Notes: generated from the letters alone by a model not told the origin. A stretch of DNA of 64,000 bases from Neodiprion pinetum (GCF_021155775.2 NC_060233.1:37603077-37667076); one strand, 5' to 3'; shown: positions 38,216-53,100, counted from the stretch's first letter. Made by a program: numbers and translations.

Positions 38216-41104
38216 CTATTGGTCCCCGGCTGATGTTGAAAGTGCATTCGCATCCCCGCTACTACTCTCAACTATCAGCATAACTGTCTCTGCAGCGCCT
38301 CTTACACATTCTACCTGATGACCAGCCCAATCTTTTCGTTGGCAGAACGTAGAACAATAAGGCGTACGCCTACACAGCGAACACTCAGCGAAAGCTTCGC
38401 GATTGCAGTTGGCACACTTGGGAAAACATGGGAAAATTCATAATGAGCCCGTGTCAAAGTGTAAATCGACAATCGAACTTTTGAAATAGTCAAACTTACT
38501 TTTTTGTTGTGTGTATCCGAAGTTGGCTGCAGACCAACTGTTTCAATTACTTCACCTCGGACATTGAGTTGCGCAGCAAGAGCTTGCTCTCGCTTCTGTT
38601 GCCTATTCAATTCTTTGGCTTCGGCAAGAGTTTGCCTAAATTCATAGGCTAGTTTCAACATCTTATTTGACATTTCGTCGAGCTTCTTAAAAATATCTTC
38701 GTTTTGTCCATTTTCAATTTGATGCACACTCTGCACAACTGTTTCCTGTTCTTGTGATTGTTGTACCACCAACCCATCTGCTGATACAAATTGAGACCAG
38801 CTTTCCTTATCGGGTACAACAACTTCAGTGTCACTGTCGTCATTGTTACTTCCGTCTCGAGAATTGTCACTTTTGTGTTTGCGATTTGGAGTCTCACCAT
38901 CAGAGGTTTCTCGCGCTCTTCTCCTACGCTTGTAAGGAGTGAACAATCGCACTGGGCCAGTCTGCAGCACAGACGCCAAATCATGTCATCAGTTGTCAGT
39001 AGCAATAAAATCAATACAAAAGTGAATCACCAAATTCAAAAAATGAAAATAACGATACTTACAGCGCTATCGTCGTCACAGCAGGCTGCACAAGTACAGG
39101 ATGTGGCATGTGGTTTCAATATCTGTTCATCTATCAAGGTCTGTAAACTCCTGCCCCCAAATCTTATGCTACGTTTCCAGTCTTTACTCGATGCTCTTCC
39201 ACAAAGAGCTTCAAACTCACTAGGTGTGTACCAAGTATCTCCAAGTTTTATGCAACGTCCTCTTCCCCCTGACCCAAATCTACTTTTGTGCAGTTCTGCA
39301 TTAGTGTTTTTACACCTAACTGGCAGTACAGCCATGTTCGCAGACTCTGACCAACTGCATATTGGCTGCGAGTTGGCTGTTGTGACATGGATTTGATCAC
39401 TATCATTTTCATCTGTACTGTTCTGGATTACGATATGCGTCGCTTTCAACTCCCCGTTCCAGCGTAAAGGATCGCTATCCTTGTCATGACGAGGCTCACA
39501 GATAAATCCATTATCCACGCATAACATTTGCTTAAATTGACCCGAGCCCGGTAGCTGAAATGTAATTAATAGCACGTGACATTTGATCTTTGCTGGCTAA
39601 CGCAAATCTTACTGATGCAAATTTTTTAATGTATACTAATTTGGTGGCAGATTAATATTCCTTGTCACACAATGTGATAATGTTCAAGTGCAGCATATGT
39701 AGACAATGGCGGCTAAAATATATTAAAAATAATTTGACACAGATATTGTGTAGATAATTAAAATATTTTTTCAGTCGTTTACTTTTAATGAGGTACCGTA
39801 TTTGATATTCTCCAAATATTCTAAAGATCATAAGAACTTTGGGAATTGAATTGAGAGTGTGCTGACTTAGCAACTACGCGACAGGGTACCTGAAGTTTTC
39901 CACAGAATATCCCCAAATTGGTATTCTAATGAATATCAATGATTGCAATTACTCATATTCTGCAATAGAACTCAAATACATAACGTTGACATAGAGCATG
40001 CAGTAAAGGGATCTTGCATGACAACTACTATCACGTATTCAATAAGCTTTAGCAGTTTTCTTCATTATCTCAAAGTGCAATAACCTGCGAGACAAAAACT
40101 TTTATTGCTCAAATATGACCACTGTTGGTACCCTATCCGTAGCACGTTCGTTTTATTGCGGAATTGCGTCATAACCTTGTAAAATGAGTTCATAAAATGT
40201 TGATGGTTTGTTTTAGAAACTTCTGAATAAGATACATAACAAAATTATTGTTATACAAAAACAAAAAAACAAATGATGACTATTTTTTCCACTACAGTTA
40301 CGATATTGGAAATCATCAAAACTGTGCACTCTTGTACATTAGCTCTTGTGATACATTATTTAGACAACCAAAGGCAAAGGCAGGTGTACAAGCATACAAA
40401 AGCCGATGGAACGTTCAACAGAATTGGAACATGGCTAGAGTGAGCGTACCGAGTAAGCGAAGGAATGTAAACAAATTTATGAAGTTGTTAAGAAAACCAA
40501 TAAATTGGATCAATCTTGGAGCATGTAAACTCTCGGATAATAAATATTATGGTAAAAGCCTGGGCCTGTGTAAGCAAATACCGTCCGTGTAGGTTATAAA
40601 TCGATAGCCCACATACAGACACCATGCAACTAGCTACCGGATAACGAATGGGGAAAAGATGATGCGATTATTCAAAGGGGTGAACATTTTGGGGTGATGA
40701 TGGTCATATGCTCACAACTATACGAATTGACAAATGACATTGAAAAACACGTTGAACGCTGATAGGTGAGAAAATTCGATCAGACTTTTTTCGAGGCCTG
40801 GGGCGAAGCGATAAAACGTGAGAAATACGCGGAGCGTAATCGTCGAGCCAAGTACCTGCAGCTGGTCGGAGGTAATGACGTTGAAGGTGGTGCCATTGCT
40901 GGAATTAGCTACCCCGATGATCGAGCCAACGGGTAGCGAAACGGGAACGCCGACCCCTGGAACGGAGGAAACGTTGGCCGTGACAGCAACAGGATGGGCT
41001 TCGTGTTCGCCCGTTAGGGCAGCCGACTCCTCGGTTTCGCTCGTCAACGGTTCGGACATGTCCGGTAACACAGCGACACTTTCCGATGTTTGATTCTCCT
41101 CCAT
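38216..41104 (-). CDS. Deaf1: Deformed epidermal autoregulatory factor 1 (SAND/MYND transcription factor)
   Basis: Four exons (minus): 41104-40856, 39554-39063, 38961-38500, 38416-38216. All introns are phase 0 and the frame gives 467 residues. Deaf1 is a nuclear DNA-binding regulator first described at the Drosophila Deformed autoregulatory element; it recognises TTCG-containing sites. Residues about 158-236 are the SAND domain, with VRCKNTNAELHKSRFGSG and the DNA-contact motif KDWK (207-210), followed by a Cys cluster CTCAACC (236-242). Exon 3 opens with TGPVRLFTPYKRRRR, a likely nuclear localisation signal, then an acidic stretch and a predicted coiled coil (about 345-390). Exon 4 is a complete MYND zinc finger: Cys402, 405, 413, 416, 422, 426, His434 and Cys438. 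I chose the ATG at 41102-41104 (MEENQTSE); the frame upstream has no other ATG. The N-terminal activation region is short compared with human (565). The TAG stop may be read through. Confidence 0.95.
39555..40855 (-). other. Deaf1 intron 1
   Basis: The only large intron of Deaf1 (about 1.3 kb), with donor CAG|GTACTT and acceptor TTTCAG|CTACC. It is AT-rich. An opposite-strand frame at 40248-40592 (114 codons) has no recognisable features and I do not call it a gene. A C/D-box-like pair near 40690-40765 was considered and rejected. Confidence 0.85.
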
Positions 41105-44100
41105 TTCGGCTGTCCTCGTCTTCAATGGCGCCAATACTTTCGTCCTCGCAGTTGACTATCGACTTCCCACGTGATTGTCTTTAACTTTTCCTCGAGACCC
41201 GCGGTAATCAAAATACGCCCTGCTCGTACCCAGATACAAATTTTCCGACCCGTTGCCCATGTAAAGCTATTTTAGTTTCCCCAAATACCGAATAGATGTC
41301 AGTCGCTGGACATCGACTAACGCGTTCGTAGTACCGAGCACGATGGGTAACTATACCGCTCTGAAACATGCACAGAGTTTCTTCAACGCCGGCATCGCGT
41401 TTCGCTAATTCATACTCTCCGACAATTATTATCACCGTTATTTTATCATCAATTGGTCAGTTGCCTGTTTGGACTTTGATTCAACCGCCACTTTGTGAAT
41501 TGATCGGAATGCATCTCTCGTCTTTTCAGAATTTCAACCTCTTATTCATATTTACCGACGGAATTTCGTGCCCTAATTCCAAGTTAGCTTTAAGCGTGTG
41601 CAGTTTCATTTAGGGCAGACCGTACCGTTGTCGGTCAGACTTTTAAACTGCGACAATTTGTTGCTTTGACCGACGATACTTTGTTGTTTTGTTCTTGCTG
41701 TATTGAAAATTTTATCTCATAACTCATATGCAGTACTTAATTTAGAGCAAGTGGAGTTTGAAAAAAATACCCACAGAAACTGTTTTATCGACCTTCCCAG
41801 GGACATCGGTTGGCTGTCGGTATAGCAGTTCAGTTACTGTCAGTAAGCTACCACTACAGTTGATTCATATTGCAGAGTTTGATTAACAGATGTCTTCGCA
41901 CTGGACGTTTATTCGCAAAATTAACGCAAAATTAAAAATATCATTGGATTTTCAAATAGAAGATACGAGGAAAAATACATCTATAAATTTCTAAATGCAG
42001 CAAGAATACTGCTTAAAAATTACAAACAAGAATTCAAGTTGCAAACCTTTAGGTTCTTTTTAGTTTTCCCGTTATTTAAAATGACCGTTTATCTTGTTTT
42101 TCTCTCCAAATTAGGTAAATATTGTTAAAAGTATGCAGCTTAGAGAACCATCATCCAGAAGAGTTCAGGAAGTATTATTCACAACATTTGAAAAAACAAT
42201 TTATGCGAGAAACATTGCATGACATCTGTGTACAAAATTGCGAATATGTATTGTGCAGTTGTATAAATTTTGGAGTGCAGCGTAATAACATTTTGCGCAC
42301 AGATTAGAGTCAAGTTCATATAACGCTACGTATCACGACTCGCGCATGTATCACGTTTGGTCGTGAACTAGAACATTGCATAATTTTCGTAAAGTTTTCG
42401 TCGATTTATCGTTCATTGCGCGACAGAAAGCGGAATATTTCCACTTTCCGTAGATATAACATCACTTTCAAACATAAACAGTAGCCGTACATATATAATA
42501 TACGTATATATCTCGTACGTATGTATACGTTTGCAAACCTTTCCTTGGTTAACAAAATCCATATTCATTGTTTAATTATAACGTGTTGTTCAGTTATTCC
42601 TAAAGTCTGTTGAAGTATGCAAACTCGTTTGAAAATTCTTCCGCAGTTGTGTTTCTAGCGGCATCAACTGATCGTCTGTACAGGTGAATAAACTTACCCG
42701 TACATGCCTTATACGTGCTTTGATAAATCTCTAAATGCACAAAGGTTGAGTCCCTCTTGTATTTTCCTCGGCCAGAGCGATGTTTATAAATCGTGTGAAC
42801 GAACCCGACTGCACGACCCCTGCAGCAGAGCACCAGGATAATGATGTTATTTAGAAACTCTGAAAAGTAGGTAGCCGGTGAAGTAATGAATCGTAACATT
42901 TGTTCAGGCTTGAAAATAACAGTACCTGCTAATATATGTATGTATACGTATATATCTGTCTTCGCCGAACCGTCGAACTGCAGTATTTTCTCAAACAATC
43001 CCGGAACTACTCGACGAATTTTTAACCGACGTTGAGATCAGTTAAATACTTTGCTGCGAGCAAAGCGTATAATTTAAATCACAGCCAATGAAAATTTAGA
43101 TAAATAACCTTTTCAAAGGCATAATAAAGATAAAATTGTTAAATTCGCGAACCGAATTTCTCATAGTCACACGACCGATTTTGCGATGAATTTTTCTATC
43201 AGTTATAATTGACGTGACCACTTCTCCACGAGAGTGTATACTTATTTTTCATCGTCACAAGCCACGAAAATTTTCTCAATAACTTCTCACATTTGGACTC
43301 GAGCCAGTAGAAAATTTCGTAGCGAGTTTATGTCGTTAAATAATGTAATGTAAAATTGTCAGTGTATGAAAGATGTAAAATAAAAGCTCGTTCACTTTTA
43401 TTCATGAAAGAAGTAAAGCTTTAATTTATAAAAAGTAAAAAATTGGAGGAAAAATAGGAATCGCAAATATATAGGGATACTTTTAAAATGGTGTAGCGTT
43501 TTCGCAAGTGAGATGGGGGCGATACACCTTGAAATTGTTCTCTCATCCAGCGATCTCACTCTTGCTTTCTGCGCGGGCAAACTAATTAGTCGTTAACGAG
43601 TTTTCTATCAGGAAGTTCATTCTACTTTGAAACTTTCTCGGATCGCCAAACGTACAAACTGTTAGAAACTAACTGATACGAACGGCGCGTATACTATAAA
43701 AGTCCCAGAAAGCGTAAAGAACTTTTGTACAATTCTCTGAAAACGCAGCGTCTATTTAACATCAGGTATTAAAAAATTTCTATTAACAATTTTTAAGACT
43801 TTCTTACTACTTCTGTAATTACGAGAGAAAGAGAACAGAGATCATGCTAATCGTGCTCCAAGGCGTTCGAATTTACGCAAGGTAGAATTCGAGAATGTGG
43901 CCAGATTATAGGCGCGCATAAAAACGAGAGCTTCAAACGCTCCGGATCACTGAAGGGAAAAGTGGAGACAATGGAAAATAAAATTTTGACAAAATGACAT
44001 TAAAGTCCCCTCTCATGCGTCAATATCCGAGCGATAGGAACGTAAACCAACCGTGGTCTGATACAACAAAGAGCATGGGTAACGTAATTACACCCGTCCA

Positions 44101-47100
44101 ACGAAACTTCACCGCTAGCTACGTGTGTATAGTATATTCCAGTCGTGGACGTACATGCATACGTGTCACAGGTTCGCATGAGGCAATCCATCGCCACTCC
44201 ACCAACATTAAAATGGGGTCATCTCGTATTCCTTCATCGTTTTATCGTAATCAGTTTTTTGAGTTAAAGTGTATTCAAAAACTTATTCAGATTTTTCGAG
44301 CGAGAAAATTTTATAGCGCGTCGAAATTACGAAAATAATATCTTACACTTAAGCAGCAACAATGTAAAAGGAAGGACATGTGTCAAATCTGTAATGGTTA
44401 GAGTCATGTGACGGGTATTTACAATCACGTTACCCAGTTAAAGAATGGTGTTGCACATTGTGGACTAGTCTGTACGAATGACGTATTTGGCGTGGAACGC
44501 CTCACGTACGTATACGATGATACGTGTCTCCTTCATCCTTGGAGTTTCCTAACACCGTCTCGAGTCTCTCTTAGCTCTCTCTCGCGTTTCTATTCTCTAT
44601 CAATACCAGCGTAATCTATTTTGTAGCAAATAGGGCTCACGACCCTCAGACAATGGTTCTCTGCAGTCTGTATACACCCTGGTTCAAGTTCGTCCATGGT
44701 ACATCTATATCTGTACAATATCCACTCAATGCGGAGTATCCGCAGCACTCGCATTTCGTCCCCCGAACAATAATCATGTAACTATATAATGCCTGATTCA
44801 CTTGTGGAATATTCAAGGCACCTGCACTTACCACCACCTAGCGCAATGCAGCCAACTAATTCTTGACTTTGAGCTTGAGGGGGGATATTGCTTCGCCTTT
44901 ATCACAACGCCCATACCCGGGGGAAATCGAATCGTTTACGCGATAGAGTGCAGGGAAAAACCTTTTATCTGATCTTCGGTACGACCCGTCCTGTCATATC
45001 CTATATAGATCATTACACGCCCGATGCCAGGCGGCAACACCCGTAAAGAAGCAAACGGGACGTGAGGGGGCGAAATTTACTTTTTGTCGAATATTACCAA
45101 ATCACTGAATCCAGTTACATAAAACGATACTGTCCAGTAATTAAATTGTTCGTGGTTTCTACTCGCCTTAACTCATCACCAACCATCCCACGTGTAAGTT
45201 ATTTTTTTATTTCAAAAGAACGACATGATTCACAAAGCTGTTATCAGGTAATCTGTCTTTAAACCAAAATCTCAATTCTCGATTCATTAGACATGGATTG
45301 ATATTTCGGTATTCAGATCTACTTTTGAGCTAATTAATTGGTTACAGAATCAGCCATTTTGCCAAGCCCGAAATTCTATATATATATATATATATAAGCA
45401 TGTAGCACCGAATGCCGATTTCAATACCTCGCACCCTCGGATCCCATTCGGATTAAGTCTAAACGAAAATAAAAGAGTTAAATCGTAGGCTCGAGTCGAT
45501 CAGCTTTCCCCTTTCTACGCAACTCGCACTTTGATCTCGGAATTGTTTGTAACAAATCCACATAGCAAGTTCAACACTGGAAGCTTGACAGCCGTACAGA
45601 CTTTCGGTAATATGTGACATATATCGCCGTAACCGATTCCTTGTAGTATAAGAGGGAAGGGTTAATCGACTGCTATAAGCTGATCATAGAAGTCTGCTAT
45701 AAACATACTGTAGTCTGGAATCGGATAAGTTGGAACGGTGCCCGAGTATTACGATACCTATTCGCATTGAAACGCCTACCCTAAAACGTTACACACATCC
45801 GCACATACACACACACATACATACGCGGTCAGAGGAGTGAAGGCGTAGAACCCGAGGTTTTAGGTGCGTATAACGGGGAGTGGTGTGCCGTGATCCCAAT
45901 CCGATTATATCTCCTCCTCGATCCCACGCCAGCGACTCTTGTCAGATACTCCTTATTATCCTTAATGAACCCAGATCTCTTCGGTCCTTTCGCACCACTC
46001 GTCATTAACTCCGATTCGGCATTGAGCACGGGTGCGTAAAACCCTTTCTAAGTTACTCATACCAGTAGGTGGAACGCGATTCTTCATGTGAGGGCTTCTA
46101 CAATTCCATCTAGAATGATGCCACTTCAACGCGCACTTGAGCACGGACCCAGTCTCGGTTCGCGAAAAGCCAAACAGTCGTATCTTGGGCTTGAAAATGG
46201 ACTCGACAAGTGCACGGTTTTCTGTTCCATCTCGAGTTGGTTCGAATTTGTAGTATTTTTAAGAAACGTGTAACTTGTTCACTTTGAATTTTGTCACTAC
46301 GGTGGATTTTATCACTGAAGTTGCTTGCGAGATGAATTGGAATTGGTGCGAAGCTAGGCCTGCAAACGCATTAGGAGCTTTCTGATGAATTCGTGCTCTC
46401 ATTGTACGCATCTCACCGTGGAAATTGTTCGGGTTTACGACTCGCACCTCCGTCACTCCTGCTTCGCCGACAACGGTGCGGGGTAGAACCATGGAAGTCC
46501 TCCCAGAGCCGGTGGAAAGGTGTTTTAATGTGTTTCATTAAAACGGTCTACTGCGGGTTTTCGGTAGAGTCCCATCGGAGCGATTTATTTGATGCGCCCC
46601 TGTTTATTTCCGGTTACGCGTTTCATTACGAATCGTCCGGCCACTGCAGGGTGGAAACTGCTGGGGAGGCTTGAATTGACAGCGATGTTATGTATCGTAT
46701 TATTCCCGAACCCAAAGTCAACTCACTGACCAACCGGAATGAAAGGAAAATTTATTCGCTCGACTACCGCAATTTCACCTGCTCTTATTTCCCTCATTCT
46801 GTGCCTATATAGTGAATAATTCAAGAGGTGGATGATAAAGTAAACCCCATGGATTAATACAACCCAGTTGAAGTATGGGCGCACAGTTTAAAGATGCGGT
46901 ATATTATTTTATCGATCATTTCCTCGATCGTTATAATTACGAAAACTTCCCAGCGACTTGTATTAATGTGCGTATATATTTCGGCGAGCGGACACTCGCG
47001 CTGCCGAGGGTAGTGATACTTATTTTCGTGTTTCCCGGTGCGGTCTGGTGTCCCCAGAAGGACATTAAGCAACCGCAAACCCGGCTAAATTACTCGCACT

Positions 47101-50100
47101 TGTGAATTGCGAACTAGATGCATAAAATAGCTACATACCCGAGAAACGTCCTCTGGGTTGGCCTGGGCTCGATCTCCGAACCCTGAACCTTGGACGCTGC
47201 GAGCCACGGAACCTCGGTTCAAGGGGTCAAAGCGACGATCCGTAAGAGCCGATAGCCCGGCGACTTGTGCCACCCGGTAATTAAGCGTTGAGAAATTCAC
47301 GGCTACCAAAGTCGAGCCAGTAAACTGTAATAGTTCTACCGAAACTTGACCTCGGAGCTTCGCTGTGATCTGCCCATAACTTTCCACGCCCAAATTCTGC
47401 ATCCACTGATGGATCCATTTACATGGACCAATTAATTACTGATGAAGGACTTCTCGCTTTTGCTTTACGAAATTGAACGCTCGGTCCGATCGCGCCGGCT
47501 CGTGGCCTATAAACATATTATCTTCTGATTTTCATTTCGAAACCTGTGCGCACGTTTTTCGCAAGAAGCTGTCTTCAAAGAACTTATAAAAAAAATTACC
47601 TTAAGAAAAAGGGTTATCCCTTTGCACGGTTCCGACACACGAACGCAACGCAGAAACGCACATTCGAAGCGGCAAGGTGTAGGTATAGAAATCTTGGGTA
47701 TATCTGTACCCTAATAACCAGTCCCGCACTGGAGCGAAAGCGTTAATGCGGGAATTTAGCAAAGTGGATTTCTGTCCCCGTGCAGCAGACATAGGTGTAT
47801 TATACCTATGTATATACGCCCCTGGTCCCTTATCCGTCGTTTAATGCTTGACGAGGGCGAGGAAGATGAGGGCGTGTGACAGGGCGATATTAGAGCACAA
47901 TGCCGGATTTAATTAGGTGTCGTATGGTGCGATTCGGGCTGGTTGTCTTCGGGCTCGGTGGCTGAGCGACGCCGCGACGCGACGCGACGCCGACGCTCCC
48001 GAAATTCGCCTGGTCCTTTTGCGACGTACACATGTAAGGGACAACGCCGCGGGGGGGTGAAGGGACCCGCGACAGGTACGCACCTACGCACACCTATACG
48101 ACTGTATACAAATGGGTACGATCCACACCCAATTAACTGCTACGGACGTGTTCGCGCCTTTTACGCGCCTCTTGCTAGGCGCCTAAACTGTACGCGTATA
48201 TTTTATATATATATATATATATATACATATGTAATATGTAGCTGCTACTCTCGTAACGCGACGTATGATATAACACACGCGTTTTCACGTTTCTGCTTTA
48301 TTAACGCGCTCAAATTCTTAATACTCTTGTACTCTGTCCCCCTCTGCCCCTCCCCTCACAGTCCGCTAATCACTCTCTGTCACACGCATTTTCATCATCA
48401 CCCCCGGGATCTTAAAACCGGTTTAACAATTCCCCAGGCACGGTGAATTCCTTGCAATATTTGGATGGTTTAGTTTTTCTGTCTTACGCTTTTCAGGCTG
48501 TAAGGGATGGTGCTGAAGGGTTGTGATGTTTAGACGAATCACGTGAACCGTTACGCATAAAGGTGTTCCAAAAATGATGGGACATGCGATACGCGTTTAA
48601 TGAAAGCTTGCTGATATTGAGCGAGGATTTTTGACGTAATCCAATATTGTTCGATTCTCGCTATATCGGTATAATTAAGCTCATTTTGCAATGGTCCCAT
48701 GTTTCGGAAATGGGATTATTAAAATTTATTTCTGGGAAATAGGTATGTAACGGTTTGAAGCTCGATTCAGTAGAATTGAACCTGTACGTATTACTTTTAT
48801 GCAGAAATTCTAATTAATGCTACTGGAATAGCGAAATTTTATTGGCATTTTCGCGACGTGATTTAATATCGGTAAATTACGGTGGAATTCTGTGACCGAT
48901 TTTTAAAAACGGAACGGAATCCATGCGAACACTCGGGGAAAAAATTCTTCTCTGACGATACAAAATGATTATATGTTTATATACACGCCCAGAGTTCACA
49001 CGGGAGTGACGGTAATATGGATTAACAATAAATTGTCGGATTTGTTTTTACGAATCACAAGATCAACCGATCGAATGCAGGCCAATCGAGTACAGAGATC
49101 GAAACGAATGTCGAAAAAATAATTGAATGTAAACACTTTGCGTTTGTTAATTGAAATTCAATCGCAATGACGTTGAACGGATAAAATGGTAATAGTAATA
49201 ATGCCACAACGAAACAGGATTTATGTCACAGCCCCCGAACCTGCGGATATTTTCCAATATCTACAGATTGAAATATTCCGGCAGAGTGTGCAGTGGAGTG
49301 ATACATAATATGCGACGGTGAACGGGGCCGCGATTATAGGCTTCGGGAGTTAAGACCCGGGAGACAAGAGAGTCTTGAGGAGATCTCAACGTTAAATACA
49401 AAGATGTCGTCTGCCTTGGGCGCTCCGAGGCTCAGGGTAGGAAACCCGGTGAAACTCGAGGGCATTGTGTGCCGATTTTCAGCGTGTCACGCTATTAAAA
49501 TCTGAATTTATGAGTATGTTCAAGTTATTATTCAATATGGCGCAGCAGAGTCCCACGTCATACAATACCTACCGGAGCTCTCGTTCCATTGTCGTGCAGA
49601 TGTATAAATTCTCGCCAAAGAGCGAAAACCTGGAGTGTTGGCCGCTCTAACGTCGCTCCTCGGAGCTTCTCGAGCGCGTTTCGTTTAATTGAAAGCACCC
49701 GAAATTATACGATTGTGAAAAAAAAAAGGAACTTCTCGTAAACGTATCCGGCGACAATAATCACGGGAGAGAATCTCGGAGCTGCTGATATGCCGGTGCA
49801 GCCACTGCAGCTGCGATGGCGATGTGTTCGTAACATCTGGCGGCCAATGAAATGCAGGCTTCGCTGGGCTGCTAGTGACCGTTACGACCGCTGAGAATTA
49901 CGATCGCGAACTCAATCTCAGTCGCACGATTCGAACGTGATTCGAATATCGAAATCCGGTTAATAATCAACGACCGCGTTAATTATCATTACTCGCGGAT
50001 GAACGGATGGAGATTATACCCGTCCAATTTCTGGCAAAAGGAATCGACTCGCTTCCAAGATTAACAACCCGGTAAAGCGGAATCAGACTTTGTTTCCTCC

Positions 50101-53100
50101 GCGAATACGGATCGTCAATTTTTTCTTTATTACTATTTTTCTTTATTTTCTCCGTGTATAAATAATAAGAGGCAAGTTTTGCTGCGGGTCTTGAGTGTCG
50201 GAGCGTATACTTCGTGGTCTCAATTAATCTGTGAAATCGATTCAAATCGGTGTGTACAGCATGTATTTTGTGAAACTCAGGTGGTTGGAAGATCCACGAC
50301 GTGCATTTAATGCCTTTCGCGAGAGGCTGCGGTTTTACACATTTACAATGTAACTACACGCAGAGGCACGGGTGGGCTCCAAGAGTATCTTTTTCCGTCT
50401 AATGAGGCGAGTGAATGCACTAACAAGGAAGAAAATGAGGGAAGAAAAGAACTGAGAGAAAAACACACGTAGACGCACACTCACCGAGAATGAGGTAAAA
50501 AGTAAAATTTGAAAGAAACTTCTCGACCGTGGTCTCTCGTCCCCCTACATCTTTCTCGCTCCTCAACTTCGTTCTCCCTGAAGCTATCTTCTCAACGCTG
50601 TCAAGTCTCGACTGATGAAAGGATTTTTGCCCTCCCTGCAGAAAACGACCATCATACAAAAACGGACCCACTTTGAAGAGATTTCGCAATTTAGTACTTC
50701 ACCTCTTTCTCCACTCATCCTTTTATTTAATTAGGCCCATCATTCCAACCCCGATTGAATAAGTTTGACCAGAACCTTAACTCCTGCCTCCTCCTCTTAC
50801 TTCCACTTTACATCATTAGTCTGAGTTCAATTTTCCAAGTATAATCTCAACGGTGTTGCAAATTCTCAATTAAGGAGAACGTGTAGCAATCAAACACCAT
50901 AATTCACGTATTAAAAAATCAATGACTTTCACTTCGCCGTTTATTCACCAACTTCCGCAATAATATGACCGGCGGGACTTGATAAATGTACTTTAAAAAT
51001 GTTGACATAATCTGAACCGCGACAATTCTGAATGAAAAGTTTTTTAGATGGCAGATACTGTAATTTCGTAAACTTACGCGATTGAAACATTCTCACGAAA
51101 ACTTTTCTCTTTCGTTTATAACAGACAAGTCATGTGAATTATCAAAATTGGAAAATCGTCAATTCGACGTCGGTTCACCAGTTCAGACGAAGAGAAAGTT
51201 GTGCAACTAAACCGAATCTTGGTTTCCTGCATGCTTGATGATTAGCTAAGAGTCACAAGCAGTTACGTCCTCGTATGACATTTTTCCTGAAAAATTCTGT
51301 GATCCGCAACGAGTATTGTCAGGAGGCAACGACCACCGAGAAACATTCTTTCCCAAATGTCGGCACCAAAGGTCACCTCATCCTGTCCACCATGCCACTC
51401 GATCCATAATTAAGGTGGCGCTACGGCGGCAGCTTATAGTTACGAGATTTTCCATCGCTCCGATACCGCACCTCAATTAAAACGGAGCTCGACCAGCGTC
51501 GGGACATGTATATTGTATATAACCAGTGATAACTCGTTGTTGCAGTTACCGACAAGCTGAAAATGATTATCGAATTATTCACCACCATTATACGTTTATA
51601 ACTCTTATTTTAGTCACTCTTCCTTATACCGTGTAAAGAGCAATGCGAAAATTTTCTTCAAGAACAACTGTGTCTAAAAAAGTAAAAGCTTCTCGGTGAA
51701 TCCGGCTTCAGCAAAAAGAGCAGCGGACCAAACGGATTCACGTGCACTCGGTTCTACTTGGCGCAATTCTTCCCCGATTCATACAACCTGACATTACAGT
51801 AACTCTCGTCGAATTAGGCCAGGATAGCGACATATGGAGGTGACTAATTACACGTGACACATGGCAGGGTGGTTCCGTCCATCGAGTCCTAGCGTTGGGA
51901 TGATCCCTGCGGCTGTGCCGAGTGATTATATAATACGAACCAGGGAACAGTGGCGTGCAGAGGGTGGCGACCGAAAATACGAACGAACATATCAAGTTCT
52001 CTACGCAGATTACGTCTTGTTTGCACACTGAGAGAAATTCTTAGTTCCGGTTACCGCTCAGCTCATAACTATTTTAATTTTATACCTCAATCGAAAAATA
52101 TAGTTCTAGGTACAGAATGAAAATTAGTTTTCTAGCTGTTACCATAAAGTCTAGTATCCGTTACTATTCTTTCTCATTACGATCACTGTTGCTATATTTT
52201 TCTTGTAACCGTTGCGAAAATTTAATGCTTGTGCAACGATAAATTGACGTTAAAGCCTTGTTTAACTAAAAAAGTAGAGTAATCATGAGAAACTGATTTT
52301 GCGTTGCAATCACCAAAAAAGGTTCGACAATAGCGCAAAATGGTTACGCGTACCTCGTTTTTCGTAATTCCAACAATATTCAAACAGTTTGTCTTAACGA
52401 TACCCGTTTTACTGAATTTTTGCTAGTTACTATGAAAAATGAAATTTTACTCAGTATACAACGAGAGATTGACGGCGAGAAGGAAGGAGAGAGAGAAAGT
52501 TGAATTAACTGGAGTGAGTTTGGCGAAATTTTTCACCATCCTATTTGTCACTTTTTATCGCGTCGGTCCGCCGGGATATAAAACTATATTCCATGGTGAA
52601 TGAAGTCGACGACATGCGAATTACCGGTCGATGCTGCAGTTGCACGATGCTGTCGCATCGTGCCGCACGTTACACGTCAAAGTGTCGAAGGTTTACCTGA
52701 GTAAACATCCGGACGAAATTCACGATGCGAACAACGCGACACTCGTGTCACACTTGCGTGCATGCACGCACCAGTAAGGCTGGACTCCATTCGTCAGTGC
52801 ATATGCTCCGAGTCGAGTCGGTCATCGTGCTTAACCACAAATTGACTGCTCGCGTCGGTCTCCATTCGAACGCGATCCGCGGGTCATTGATCAACCCCAT
52901 TTGCCAGCTGATTGGCTTTATGACGAAGCCAATAACAACTGGAATGATTATCTCGATAAGGGGATGGGGGGTTGTTTGCGGGGGATGTTGATGGTGATTG
53001 TCGCCCATGCCTCTACGCGTACGCACGGATGTGTGTGCTTGCGCGTGCTTGTACGTAGAAAACGGTCGAAGCGAGGGTAAAACGAGTGACGTTCGACAGA

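Noticed and set aside
40248..40592. Plus-strand frame of 114 codons inside Deaf1 intron 1
   Set aside because: Antisense to the host intron, no family resemblance, and it spans intronic AT-rich sequence.
40690..40765. Possible C/D-box snoRNA on the plus strand (GTGATGA ... CTGA)
   Set aside because: No terminal stem forms next to the boxes, it is antisense to the host intron, and part of it overlaps unremarkable sequence.
46210..46255. tRNA B-box-like word GGTTCGAATTTG
   Set aside because: No A box at the right distance and no cloverleaf could be drawn; the same holds for B-box-like words near 15085 and 55875 on the minus strand.
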